Assembly: GCF_001039355.2 (NCBI RefSeq)
Contig: NW_019773731.1
Span: forward strand, 1 to 55,470
Origin: Lingula anatina
Lineage: Eukaryota > Brachiopoda > Lingulata > Lingulida > Lingulidae
Direction: 5' to 3'
Length of the DNA: 55,470 nt
Both the position numbers and the translations under genes were made by a program. A model generated the notes under the pieces. It saw nothing but the letters and a program-made list of their open reading frames with translations. It did not search any database and had not been told where the DNA came from. Shown here in pieces: positions 21,975 to 33,138 of the stretch. The stretch's first letter is position 1. The number at the start of each line of letters is the position of its first letter.

Positions 21975-22409
21975 GCTACAACAAGAATCAAAATGGTAAA
22001 ATAGATAGTATTTCCACAACATTGGCGATTGAAATCATATAACGACAAGTTCATTACTAAGAAATTATTTTATTTCTAATTCTTAAATAGAGGTAACAAC
22101 ATAGCAAAATGACTAAAACGAGACACGTGCTCAGTGACCCCACCGATATCCATTTAATTGCTTCAAATAACGTGATTGTTTCTCCAAACCCNGCTACAAC
22201 AAGAATCAAAATGGTAAAATAGATAGTATTTCCACAACATTGGCGATTGAAATCATATAACGACAAGTTCATTACTAAGAAATTATTTTATTTCTAATTC
22301 TTAAATAGAGGTAACAACATAGCAAAATGACTAAAACGAGACACGTGCTCAGTGACCCCACCGATATCCATTTAATTGCTTCAAATAACGTGATTGTTTC
22401 TCCAAACCC
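21975..22409. repeat. Identical 217-bp duplication around a single N
   Basis: 21975-22191 and 22193-22409 appear identical, with N at 22192 between them. Both carry the last coding bases and 3' flank of the GT15-like gene. This is the classic result of two contig ends that overlap but were joined with a placeholder, so the left copy (22057 onward) should not be annotated as a second gene fragment. Confidence 0.93.
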
Positions 22410-23384
22410 GGGATACCAGGGCCCGTGATAATACTTAATTTTTCGAAAGTGATACAATTGTTGTCGCGGAAGGAAAATCAGTACAGCTGCACTCTTAATA
22501 GGCGCATCACCCCACCTATAATGATAAATTCCACCACTTTCGTCTATGAATTTCAAAAAACGCACAACGTCGGGTCTTCGCCAAAAGTCAAACCTCGATA
22601 CTTCAAAGTTGTTGTAAAATATCCCACCATCTGGCCAATCACTGTACTCTTTGGGTTCAATTGAATTCACTTTTAAATAGTGTGTAATATTTTCCTTGAG
22701 GTAAGTGAGGCAGAGCGGATTGTCAAAGAAGACAAGGTTATATCCGTAGGTGTAATGGTTATCCTGCATAAACCTGAATATATCATATGTGATGTAATCC
22801 TGAAGTAGCGAATCATCATCAAGTCTGAAGTACCACGTGATGTTGGCGAGAATCGGTTGCTGGGCAACCAGACGAGCATGGAATCTGCTCATGTGATTGT
22901 AACCAGGGAAACGGGACCGATCAGGTTTTGGACACGTGATGTCCTTGACGGCTTCCTCTACTGACACATTCAAGTAGTAGGGCTGGTTGAAGTGGATTTT
23001 TTGGAAGAATATTCTTGATGTAGAAATATCTGTTAAATCAGTCAAATCTCTATCAGTGACGTTTCCTTCATAGAAAACAACCACAGGGTATTGAAAATTT
23101 TGATTAAAATACGTATCAAGATGACGAACGGCGACTTTCATTCTCCAAAAACTCGCCTCGTAAGTCAAAAAATATATGACTGCTTTCGGCTTTCCATTGG
23201 GCCAAGTGCTGACCACACGCTGAAACTCCTTCAACTGTTGGTCATTCCTAAAGTCCCTCAAAACAGATTTTTGCCTCATCTGTGTGCGGACAATTAATGT
23301 GACGGTCAGGATACAAATGACCAGTGCAGTTATCAAGAGGAAAGAGCGTGACCTTGATCGACGCAGCAGCAGGGTGTTCAACAT
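22275..23384 (-). CDS. GT15-like (KRE2/MNT1-type) glycosyltransferase A, 369 residues
   Basis: Probably transfers a hexose, mannose in the fungal family, onto glycoproteins in the Golgi. Family marks: RFPGYNHMSRF (158-168), WYFRLDDDS (184-192), YNNFE with the conserved Glu at 261 that corresponds to the essential Glu of fungal Mnt1, FWRRPD (267-272) and RWGDAPIKS (290-298). The start ATG at 23384 lies just after an acceptor (TAACAG|GTATGAGGGGATG), and a basic stretch plus a membrane segment at about 15-33 give type II topology. Odd feature: a second hydrophobic segment at about 338-361 ends the protein (LRIRNKIIS). It is a paralogue of the gene at 25291-26406, same strand, with about 1.9 kb between them. 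The substrate is unknown. Confidence 0.87.
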   Translation of the reverse strand: MLNTLLLRRSRSRSFLLITALVICILTVTLIVRTQMRQKSVLRDFRNDQQLKEFQRVVSTWPNGKPKAVIYFLTYEASFWRMKVAVRHLDTYFNQNFQYPVVVFYEGNVTDRDLTDLTDISTSRIFFQKIHFNQPYYLNVSVEEAVKDITCPKPDRSRFPGYNHMSRFHARLVAQQPILANITWYFRLDDDSLLQDYITYDIFRFMQDNHYTYGYNLVFFDNPLCLTYLKENITHYLKVNSIEPKEYSDWPDGGIFYNNFEVSRFDFWRRPDVVRFLKFIDESGGIYHYRWGDAPIKSAAVLIFLPRQQLYHFRKIKYYHGPWYPGFGETITLFEAIKWISVGSLSTCLVLVILLCCYLYLRIRNKIIS

Positions 23385-23402
23385 CCCCTCATACCTGTTA
23401 GG

Positions 23403-23414
23403 TAACGATAATAA

Positions 23415-23450
<36 letters not shown>
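23403..23450. repeat. AAAT-type microsatellite
   Basis: A run of AATA/AAATA units just upstream of the coding exon of GT15-like gene A, within its predicted 5' intron. More ATT/AATA copies follow at about 23490-23523. Confidence 0.9.
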
Positions 23451-23615
23451 GTTCATAACATTAAACATCAGTAGCTGAGCATTTAATATAATAAATAATA
23501 ATAAATAAATAATAATAATAAATAGCTTTTTCTTTCTAAACTAACAACAAAACTGTATCGAAACCCTCCGAAGTTATATGTAGGCCTAGCACGCAACGCC
23601 TTTATGCCTGACATT

Positions 23616-23682
23616 ATGTGTGTGTGTGTGTGTGTGTGCGTGTGAGTGTGTGTGTGTGCGTGAGTGTGTGCGTGTGTGTGGA
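23616..23682. repeat. GT microsatellite
   Basis: A nearly pure GT run with GC and GA interruptions, between the two GT15-like genes. Its His/Thr-rich ORF is an artefact. Confidence 0.93.
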
Positions 23683-25077
23683 GATAGTCGCTATGGCCCA
23701 CGAAGCACGATTATCATCATACTAGGCCTATAACACGCGTGATATTGCACCTATTGTAGCGTTTTAAGCGACTGAGAATCCAACGTCTACTTACAACATA
23801 CAATGTGATTCTTACAGAAGCGATGTACACTGCACATCGCAGGTATGCCTTCACAATAAAGGAATTCATTCTTCATTACATGTAAATGCAATATCAGGTA
23901 AGAATGAGGCATAAAGGCTTATTGAGTCTGCAGCTACAAACTGCTCATACTCATCCTTACGCTTATTTTTGACAGTCTATTTTGAGACTTAGCTAGCCAA
24001 ACGCATAGTAAATCACTGGAAGAAAGCTATACCGATGTAAAATTTACCTGAAGGCACTCCGGTTCACCAGAACTACTATATCATCCCTGTCTGCGACAGA
24101 AATTGTGTCACATATATGCGTGACCTCGATTTCGCTATGACCCAGAGGTGTTTATTCAACAAGATCATTCCAGGTGAAAACTTGTATGACGTCATGCAGG
24201 TGTATCGATTTGTCAACCGCATATTAAAGGTACACTCCATGGGTTGAAAACATCACAAAATGCTTATTTGTGCCATCCACAGCTTCTTATTAATCATTAC
24301 AAACACCTTAAAAACGATGTAACCCCTTTTAAATAATTTTGAGGAGCGTACTTGATGTTGATATTTACATAGGAGCATAGAAAGAATGGTCGCTGGTGAA
24401 AATGACTGACCATTTTAAACTAAAGCCTTATTACCCCCGGAAATCCATTTTGGTGGGAAATCCCTACAGAGTTGACCTTTGTATGTTAACCGGAAAATGA
24501 CGAACAGAAAGGAAGAAGGGGGAAAAGAGAAATTATAATTTTATGTAGGCCTTTTGAGTACGCATACAACGTGTTTATAAGTGCCATTCTTTCCATTCAA
24601 ATGTAAGTCCGTGTGCGCGTGTGTACATGCATGTGTGCCTTAATCAAAAAAAAATTGTCATTACCCGCTGCTTGTCACTAATCAAAAAGACGAAAAAACT
24701 AACTTCATAATGCAAGCCAACAAAGTGAGGTTATTCGAAATTTTATTCACCTGTATAAAAAAAAACAAGACATAAATTAAAAACACTTTATATGCCAAAA
24801 CAAAACCATTTGGTATCTCCATCATTTTCCACCAATCTCCAAGGTCATATATCTTCCAAATCTGTTAAGTTTACGATCTATATATATAACCCCGTTTTAG
24901 AGGTATTTCATTTTTTACTGTTCGTGGTGGTATTAACTGAAAAGTTAAAAAAATAAATTTTGTCAATCGATTTGGGTGTGGTGCACCTTAGTAATTATGA
25001 AAAAAAAGGAAAAAAAAGAACGTAAAGAAAACTGCTAGGAACAGACATTTGGTGCTACCCCTGTACATGAATCATGC

Positions 25078-25203
25078 CCTCTACCAGTGTGGCAGATTAT
25101 ATAGGGAAAAACGGAAAAATCCACACAGCCAAATGACTGTCTATTTAGCTAGAGACATATCTGTGAATATCTGAGAAAAATCAATCTGTCGCCCTGGTAG
25201 AGG
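25078..25203. mobile_element. Second, inverted copy of the 21430-21583 element
   Basis: It starts CCCTCTACCAGTGTGGCAGAT and ends ATCTGTCGCCCTGGTAGAGG. Internally it has the reverse complement of the block AGATATTCACAGATATGTCT found in the first copy. It lies about 90 bp past the stop codon of GT15-like gene B. Confidence 0.78.
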
Positions 25204-25290
25204 GTACATGTATCATATATATTTTATTAAATCCTAAGTATTTTCGTTTTGGCGCAATCGATCGGCTGAGAAAGGAACGCACTGATTGTG

Positions 25291-26406
25291 TTACCGTGAG
25301 AATGGTCCTACGAAAACAAAAACAATTAAAACCAACAGCACCATTCCGACTAGAGATACCACGGGTATTTCAAAGATATCTGTGCTCAGGAAAGTATCTA
25401 TCCATGTGTCGTTTTTGACGCCGTGTCGATATCGCAAATCCGAGAAGAAATACGTTTGGTTTTTGTCAAGAAATATGGTTACTGCGTCTGTTTTGATTGG
25501 TGCGTCACCCCAGCGATCATAATATATACCTCCCTGCCTGTCAATGTAGTCTATAAATTGCCACACGTCTGGCCGTCGCCAAAATTTTACATTGGAAATC
25601 TCAAAGTTGTTCCAAAATATGTCTAGCTTGGGCCAATGATAATAGTTCTTCGGCTCTATAGGTTGGTTAAATAAGTAATAAGTCACGTTACCTAATAAAT
25701 GTTCAACACATAAAGGGTCTTCCTCATGGACGGAATTGTAGCCATACATGTAACCGCCGTTCTCCATCTTCTTAAAAACGTCGTAGGAAATATAACGTAA
25801 AATCTCGGAGTCGTCGTCGAGTCTCCAATACCACGTGACGTTTGCGAGAAATGGGCTTTCAAAAACGAGGCGGACGTGGAAGCGACACATGTGATTGTAA
25901 CCAGGAAACCGAGATTTGTCCAAGGGGTATGGACATGAACTTCTTTTTACCGCAGCCCGTAAAGGTTCTTTGATAGAATCAGGCTTGGTGAATGTAACTC
26001 TTTGGAAGAATAATGGTGAGGGAGACTGTGATAGCAATTTCCATAATGCCTCATCTGATAAATATTTCTCATAGAATATGATAACAGGATACATATATTT
26101 TCGGTTGAAATTCTTATTTAAAAGTCTCAACGATCTTTCGAGCCTCCACAAATTATCTCCGTTGATCAAATAGTATATCACAGCTCTTGGTTTTTCTGGC
26201 GACCAATCTCGCATCATCTCGTTGAATAACGCAAGTTCTCCGTCATTGCTAGTTGGCCTTCGCTCACCCATTGGCGGAAGCTCCAGTTGGAAGGCATGTT
26301 GACTACTCGATGTATTGTAAGCGTAAAATAACAATATAAAGGGAATGAGCCCAATGAATCCAATTCCAAGGACCTGTTTTGCTTGTTGTGGCCGAATTCC
26401 ACACAT
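25291..26406 (-). CDS. GT15-like (KRE2/MNT1-type) glycosyltransferase B, 371 residues
   Basis: Paralogue of gene A with all family marks: RFPGYNHMCRF (166-176), WYWRLDDDS (192-200), FWNNFEI with Glu 269, FWRRPD and RWGDAPIKT (298-306). The N-terminal membrane segment is at about 12-30. Four or more NxS/T sites suit a luminal domain. Like gene A, it ends with a second hydrophobic segment (about 347-368, IPVVSLVGMVLLVLIVFVFVG), which fungal members lack. The first ATG follows a likely acceptor (TTTCAG at about 26427), so a 5' non-coding exon is expected upstream. Enzymatic activity is inferred from retained motifs; the acceptor is unknown. Confidence 0.88.
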   Translation of the reverse strand: MCGIRPQQAKQVLGIGFIGLIPFILLFYAYNTSSSQHAFQLELPPMGERRPTSNDGELALFNEMMRDWSPEKPRAVIYYLINGDNLWRLERSLRLLNKNFNRKYMYPVIIFYEKYLSDEALWKLLSQSPSPLFFQRVTFTKPDSIKEPLRAAVKRSSCPYPLDKSRFPGYNHMCRFHVRLVFESPFLANVTWYWRLDDDSEILRYISYDVFKKMENGGYMYGYNSVHEEDPLCVEHLLGNVTYYLFNQPIEPKNYYHWPKLDIFWNNFEISNVKFWRRPDVWQFIDYIDRQGGIYYDRWGDAPIKTDAVTIFLDKNQTYFFSDLRYRHGVKNDTWIDTFLSTDIFEIPVVSLVGMVLLVLIVFVFVGPFSR

Positions 26407-26619
26407 TTGATTCGACGGTAGATGCTGAAATGAAATTTTGGAATATTATGTGAATGGTGTTATCGTGCTGTGAGAACGAGGAAATTCTGACAAATATTAA
26501 TTGCGAACCCTTTTAGTGCATGAAAGTTTAACAAATTAAGTAACAAGTGTAACAAGTAGTAAATGTTTATTGTAACAAGTAAGATGTCCATCTCCCTCTT
26601 TCTCCTTCACTCTCTCTTT

Positions 26620-26624
26620 TACTG

Positions 26625-26656
<32 letters not shown>
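26620..26656. repeat. CA microsatellite
   Basis: A CACACA run upstream of GT15-like gene B. Confidence 0.95.
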
Positions 26657-26659
<3 letters not shown>

Positions 26660-28090
26660 AGCCAACACAATACTCGTTAAAATGCTGTTAAAGAGACCAG
26701 TGCATGACATTTCGTCAAACTCCCTCTCTAGCTCTAACTCACTCTCACTTACATCTAATCGTCAGATTAGATTTTAAGAATGTCAAAATCTTCACCTAAT
26801 TAGCTCACATAAAATTAAAATACTGGGCTACATTGCATCAGCAGATCTAACGCAATGTGTTGCGCCGAAATAGGTTGTCTGGCGATATGCACGAATAAAA
26901 AGCGCTTTTCTTTAGTTTGTTCACCAAAGTTTTATTTCAAATTTTAATTAAAAAAATTAATTAGAATTATTCGTAGTGAGGTAGTAAAATCGAGTGGGTG
27001 GCATGATATATTGTTACGTTACTGTTAAAAACGACATTATCGATACACACATCATACCTCACAGATGTCTTTTTAACTTCAAAATGTCTTTTTTGCTTTA
27101 CCTTCGAAAACAATTTTGAACAAACTTTAATTGTTTTTTGGCAGTTATCAGTAGAATACATAACTGAGATGTAGCTATTTTGGCAACGTTCATATTTTGG
27201 CATGCCGCGTCCTCCCGTCACAAGTCTTTTCTCCCTTGTATTTTCCTTTAAAATTAGAATGTCTACGTCACCACCCATGTCATTCTACCAGTCATTGACA
27301 TGCATTATGCACAAAACGTGTATTTGACATTTTTTTTTTTTTTTTGATAAGTGGAAACTGTGACATACACTTTATATGAAGTATTACATTCTGTCTTATA
27401 TACTATTACCCCTCTCCCTTTTCTTCTTCCTCTCTCATGCGTGTACACATATAAGCATACGTGAGGCGTGTGTGGATTTCATTTTGATTTATGTTATCTC
27501 CTGAGGTTAGTTAAAAACAACCATTAGGATAGAAGTTGTGAGTGTGTTGTTAAGCTATATTTATATCCGCATTGTTATATATCATATGAATTCATAATAT
27601 GATAAGCTTATAATTTATTTATTCAAAATCAAAGCAACCGAAAGCCTGAAGTTGTACAAATGCAAGAGCGCAAATAAAAAAAATGAAAAGAAAGGGTTAT
27701 GTAATATGATCACAATAAGCACAGGTATTTAAAAAGGGCTGTATAAAAAGCTAAATAAAGAAAACTGAATAAGATGTGTTTTGAAATCAAACTGTTTAAA
27801 TTTAGACCTACTGAAGGTAGAGTGGGTGTTATCCCTTAAGTTTTTGTGGGATTGGGAGATCAAAAAGATTTTAAACCTCTAAAGAGGTAAATGATCACGG
27901 TATGGTTGTTCATGTCCGTATACCAACACTTAGAACTGCGGTTATCTGTTTTATGAATTATTCAAAACTGTTATATTATAGGTTTCTCTGCTGGTGCAAT
28001 GTAATATAGACTTACTTGCATGCATTTAAGATACAAATCTAGATCAAACGACACAGAACCTAAATCATGGGGTCTAATCATTGCCATTTT

Positions 28091-28350
28091 AGGGCTCATT
28101 TCTAGTGAAGCTATCGTTCCACGTAGATCGATCCAACTCCGCAGGGACCATAGCTGAATGCAGCCAGATTAAGAGATTAACTCGCCGCCTCTTGTTTCCA
28201 GCGTACTCATATAATCGCCAGCTTTTCAGTATTCTACTCAACGCCAGAAGAAGGCGTGTTACTCTGCTAAACTGATTGCCTTCAGCGAGAGTCCTTGCGG
28301 AATTGGATCGATCTACGGAGAACGATAGTTTCATTGGAAATGAGCCCTTA
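28091..28350. mobile_element. Inverted-repeat element, GGGCTCATT family, full copy
   Basis: About 260 bp with terminal arms of roughly 80-100 bp. The left arm holds GGGCTCATTTC, CTATCGTT, CGTAGATCGATCCA and CTCCGCA; the right arm holds the same words inverted. The centre contains GCGTACTCATATAATCGCC. The same centre (GTACTCGTATAATCACCG) and inner arms occur at 31105-31361. No ORF. It is a non-autonomous DNA element. Confidence 0.82.
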
Positions 28351-28502
28351 GTCAAGAACCTGGACAAACATCTTTTGCATCTTCCCTATCTAGCATGGGA
28401 GCAAGTCACCAATATGAGCGAGAGATCAATATTAAACTTTGTATTAAATATTAAACTTTAATACTGACCTACTTAGCACGTAACTACATGTACAATACAC
28501 AC

Positions 28503-28520
28503 AACAATATAAAGATATAT
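28503..28520. repeat. G homopolymer
   Basis: A G-run within AT-rich sequence; likely unstable in sequencing. No other structure seen. Confidence 0.6.
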
Positions 28521-29894
28521 GTGGGGGGGGGGGGTGAGAAAAATTCCGTTCAAGATGCCATTGTTATTACAATTATAGACAGAGCAGAGTGCGACATATT
28601 CAATACAAAACATTATTTAGAATGACTTTTTCAAATATTGGTGCTTTTTATCTTTTTATAGATCATTTTAAAAAAATTAAATTGTCTGAAATACGTAAAA
28701 TCTTATTCATGGAGTTACATTTAGTCCTGAAACACGTTCTTTATACTAAAATATAAGATGGCGAAAATCGTCTTCTGTAATATGACTTGGCAAATATTAT
28801 TTTTCGCGAGTAGATTTCATGCGAAAATCCTGTATAGCATATCGTAAGCTTATTTCCTTAGAATAGGAGAGGCAAATGATTATCTTTTAAATTTTGTGAT
28901 ATGCTTTTCTAGTTTTCGCAACTCATTTCCATTCACAATCTCAACGTAAGATTCGATTTTAAAACTTTCAACCATAAATACTTCACATGCTCGCAGATAT
29001 TCGGATATAAAACCAGGCTTGCTTGTTACCATAATATCTCTTCTGTCTCATGAATAATTAACTTATTTCATTAGAATAGGGGAGGCTTATGATTATCTGG
29101 GCATCTATTTCATACTTTAATACCTTTAGCTGTCCTTTGTTGTGAACAGCAGTTTAGTATTCTAGTAGCTTAATTTGAAGTCAGAGAAAGTAGATTTAGA
29201 ATTGCATAACGTTGTATTTTAAGAATTTTTAATTGTATAGAACATTATGACTATTAAATATAACATTGAAATGTATACTATTGGATGCGGTATTTGAGCA
29301 ATAAACGTCATCATTATCATAATTACTACATTATCGACTACATAGAATAAACAAATTAATTATTTCCTTGTCTTAAATCACCCGTTTTTACCCTTGTTTT
29401 TCAACCTTGGTAAAAAATATTTCACATTTTCTTCATACAGCCGATTTTTTTAAATTTCAAAAATATACAGTATCGAAAACAATATACTAAAACTAAATAT
29501 CTGATTCAAACATTTTGTGCAACCAATATAACTTCTCATCATCGTGCAACTCCATTGCAGAGGTTGTAATATTTTTTTATTGGCCCTGAACCAGTATTCG
29601 CGGGTTAGGGAATAATAACTCTATATGAATAAGGGGTGGCCTAACCGTTCATTAAACCTAGTGGCTGTCATAATTTGGCCAATTAGGCCTCCCAAGGACG
29701 TCATACTAGTAGTACATTAATAAAACGAGTCCACCGGAAAATAGGGGGCGTATGCTGTTTATGTTTTACACTACATACCGGCACAGACAACTGCACTTTT
29801 TATATATGATATTGAGATAGGCCTACCTGGCAATACTGAAATGGCATATAGATATGAGATCTTGAATTTGGCTATGATCTTATGACAGGGGGTA

Positions 29895-29896
<2 letters not shown>

Positions 29897-29934
<38 letters not shown>

Positions 29935-29973
29935 ACGTATGTGTGTGTGTGTGTGTGTGTGTGCGTGTATGTG

Positions 29974-30016
<43 letters not shown>
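29897..30016. repeat. Compound TG and AG microsatellite
   Basis: A TG run broken by GCACGTATG is followed by a second TG run, GCGTGTATGTGCACG and then an AG run. ORFs on both strands here are pure dipeptide repeats and are not genes. Confidence 0.95.
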
Positions 30017-30018
<2 letters not shown>

Positions 30019-31104
30019 CACACCAGCAAAATATGCCGCACCGCAGTCGTACAATAACGGCCCTGTACGACTGCGGTGTACTGGGTATACCACCTTCCAT
30101 GTGCTTTGCTACGGGTCATTCAACTGAGACAAGGTGACTGTTTCTTTTTTTTTTCTCTAACAAAATATTTACTTTAATAGGCTTCAGATGATGTAAGACA
30201 TACACACACTCTTGATCCCTCCACCTAAACATTAAGCAACATGTGCTGTGTTTATAGAAATACAAGTACTCCATACAAAAAAGATAATAATAATAATAAC
30301 GCGGAGTCTTCGGTACACATACAGGGGTATTTCTGCATCAGTGCCCGTGGTCAACATGCACGCGGTCTAACGTATTGTGATTATAAATTATCTTTCTCCA
30401 AACTCAGCGTAACTTAGGCATCACTGCTGCATACGTATCGCAGTAAGTACTGTACTTAGCACAGTGAGGTGTCGCATCGAGACAACTCTCTCCAAATCAC
30501 CCCTCCCCCTCTACACACGTAGTACAGAGACTTAATACCGCGGACGGCAACATATATTAGGTAGGGTATTGTCTCTATCCTTTTTATACATATTTTCTTG
30601 GCCACATCCTCTACTTACCCGACAAACCGCCTTGCCTTCATGTATCAGGTTGACAGTGTCAGGTGTTGGACGGAATACCACTGCGCATGCGTCACCAAAA
30701 AAGGTATATTGATCTTAGCGCACATCTCATGTGATAGGTGTGATGTATATAGCGATGCAGGAAAAACTGGAGGGCTTACCGTTGAATGCTATATTGTTGA
30801 CTTGAAAATATGTCAAAACTCCCTCTAGGTATATTCAGTATCGGTTTGATGATAGTACCGTGTTAATGCTAGAGGCTATAGCTGAGGCGTATACACTGTA
30901 CCGAACAGGCACAATTGCGAGATACATGCACGTGCATGGTAGCGGTTTTCTATATAGCCTACTTATATTGCTCCCCAATCCATGCACGTTAGACTTTAAT
31001 ATAACTTAATTATAATATTTCTATTATTTTTTATGACTAAATTTAAATTCACCATGTTTCCCGTTCCCACCCAGCTAGTATGCCATATTAACTGTTGCCG
31101 AGAC

Positions 31105-31361
31105 GACAGTTCACAATGAATTTTGTCGAAATAGCTAATACGCACTAACTCTAGGGGGGCCCTTGCTGAATGCAATCAGCTTAACTAACACGCCTTTTCT
31201 TGTTTCCAACGTACTCGTATAATCACCGCATTTTTTATATTCTACTCAACGCTAGGACAGGTGAGTAAGCTTGTTAATCTGATTGCATTCAGCAAAGAGT
31301 CCCCGGGGAGTTAATGCGCGTAAGCTAGGTCTAAAAAATTCATTGTAAACGGCCCTTAAGT
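31105..31361. mobile_element. Inverted-repeat element, GGGCTCATT family, variant copy
   Basis: The arms share CAATGAATTTT, TAGCT, AACTC and TTGCTGAATGCAATCAG in inverted orientation. The centre GTTTCCAACGTACTCGTATAATCACCG matches the centre of 28091-28350. The outer ends differ from that copy, so it is a subfamily. Confidence 0.75.
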
Positions 31362-32221
31362 TTCAAGAATTTTACGTACTCTGATAATGGAGATTGAAAC
31401 TGATTAATTTCCCTAGTAATTATAATAATCATCTGGACCACCGACCATGTAAACACTTACCAAGTCTGTATCGCGAGTGTATCTTGGAATCGTGACGGCC
31501 TTTTTCCATAGAGGAAAGATCGATATCTTACTTGAATAATACCACTTTTCCCCTTCTAATTTATTTTTGTATATGTATTTTGTTAAATTCTGTTTAAAAT
31601 TTTGTGTCTTATTAATATTGCTGATTTATTTCCCATAATTTATTTCACCTTAAGAGTTAATCAGCATTATGTTCATTTGTTATAACTATTCCCTTTCGTT
31701 CTTTCTTTCTTTTTTCTTTTTTGTTGTTGCTATTCAGTGTCTATTAGCGGATTCAACAGCGAGTTTTTTAGTCGGTCGCCATATTTGACCCGCGGACTAG
31801 TTAGTCCACTGTTCTGAATGCGGCCTTTAAAACCTCTAGGTCACGCGCCAGTCCTTATCGGCTCCAATCAATACATTTTTCACCTAACCTTTGTAAGTGG
31901 ACAGTTGGATTAAATATATAGATATAATTCCTCTGCATATTTGATAAATGCGTTTAACTGTTGGCTGTCATGCAGTGCTTGGTAGAAGAAAAAAAAACGT
32001 TTTTTTTTTTTTCAGTTGCTATTAATTTATTGAAATCGAACTTCATCCCAAACAAATGACAAGCAACAGAAGATCGAGGTGAACAAATTTCTAAACAAAT
32101 TACATCTTTCTTCTCTTATTTTTGACAAACAGCGTTAAACAGCATTAGTTTCATTGTGTCAAAGGGCTCAAGTAAATGTGTCCTAATTGACTTCTATATG
32201 TCTTACTAAAGGACTCAATTT

Positions 32222-32224
<3 letters not shown>

Positions 32225-32289
<65 letters not shown>
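32225..32289. repeat. TA microsatellite
   Basis: An uninterrupted TA run of about 65 bp, about 170 bp before the first duplicated unit. Confidence 0.97.
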
Positions 32290-32291
<2 letters not shown>

Positions 32292-33138
32292 CATGTTCTT
32301 CATCTTGCATATTATTAACATAAACGTTTAGACTGTGTTTAGTTGTTGGAAGTTTTCCCCGAGTTAACTTGCAGGCTAAAAATTACTCTGGTTTCTTTCT
32401 AACAATATCTTATTGTTCAAGTGGTGTTTGGACACTTTTTCCTTGATTGAAGGTAAAAATTGAAAATCTAAAGCCATTTTAATTTTGTTGAGGCGCAATT
32501 GTGGTAGTGGATATCTAATTGCGGTTGATGAGACACCCAGGGTTCCTGTACTGATTCCGATTGTAAAGCAAACAGTTCAACATGAAACACATATATAAAC
32601 CCGGCAATATATTCATTTGAAGGTATGTTTGTCTACATTAATACTAGACACGGTTGGCTAATATAAAAGTATGATTATGCAAGATTAAGCTGAAGACCCA
32701 GTGCCGTATGTTATACACGCTACATTCTAAATCTATGTTATATACTCCTGCTACTATATCAGTATCACAACTGAATTCAGTCAGATAATGGCGATAAAAT
32801 ATGTCACCATGTCTGTATTGTACATAGAGATAACCCAAAAATTGCTGATTAATGTGTAGTTTGAAGTCTCCTTGAACACTGAACGCCTCACCTGACTAGG
32901 TGTACGTGCCAAGAGAGACAGCACATCTAATGGCAACTGGGGGCGTGTACCTGCCACCGAGAGAAATATAACTGGAGGAAGTACAGGTAAATCCCATTCC
33001 TAATATATTGTAATACATTACATTGGAAATATAATTCCGATAATTGTATGATAATGTATAGTGGAATGGTGCTTGCTGCAGTTTGTGTCTCTGTAGGTTG
33101 GTATAAAAATAAGGCGTCGTTACCGAGTCCGGATTGTA

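Larger units (their letters stand above)
26430..32460. other. Gene-poor interval between the GT15 pair and the TRIM/GT31 cluster
   Basis: No gene is supported. Contents are a CA run (26620), inverted-repeat elements at 28091-28350 and 31105-31361, compound TG/AG microsatellites (29897-30016), a long TA run (32225-32289) and AT-rich unique sequence. Short ORFs, including a 103-codon one at 26967-27278 on the minus strand, show no domain, signal or neighbouring exon. Confidence 0.55.

Noticed and set aside
22057-22272. Second fragment of a GT15-like C-terminus
   Set aside because: Identical to the real C-terminus beside the single N; explained by a contig-join duplication.
26967-27278. 103-codon minus-strand ORF
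   Set aside because: No domain, signal peptide, promoter or neighbouring exon. Composition is ordinary for AT-rich non-coding DNA here.
29771-30137. Several overlapping ORFs rich in His-Thr, Ser-Leu, Cys-Val or Arg-Glu
   Set aside because: All are translations of the TG and AG microsatellites in different frames.
30598-30828. 76-codon plus-strand ORF
   Set aside because: No homology recognised, no exon borders, isolated in repeat-rich sequence.
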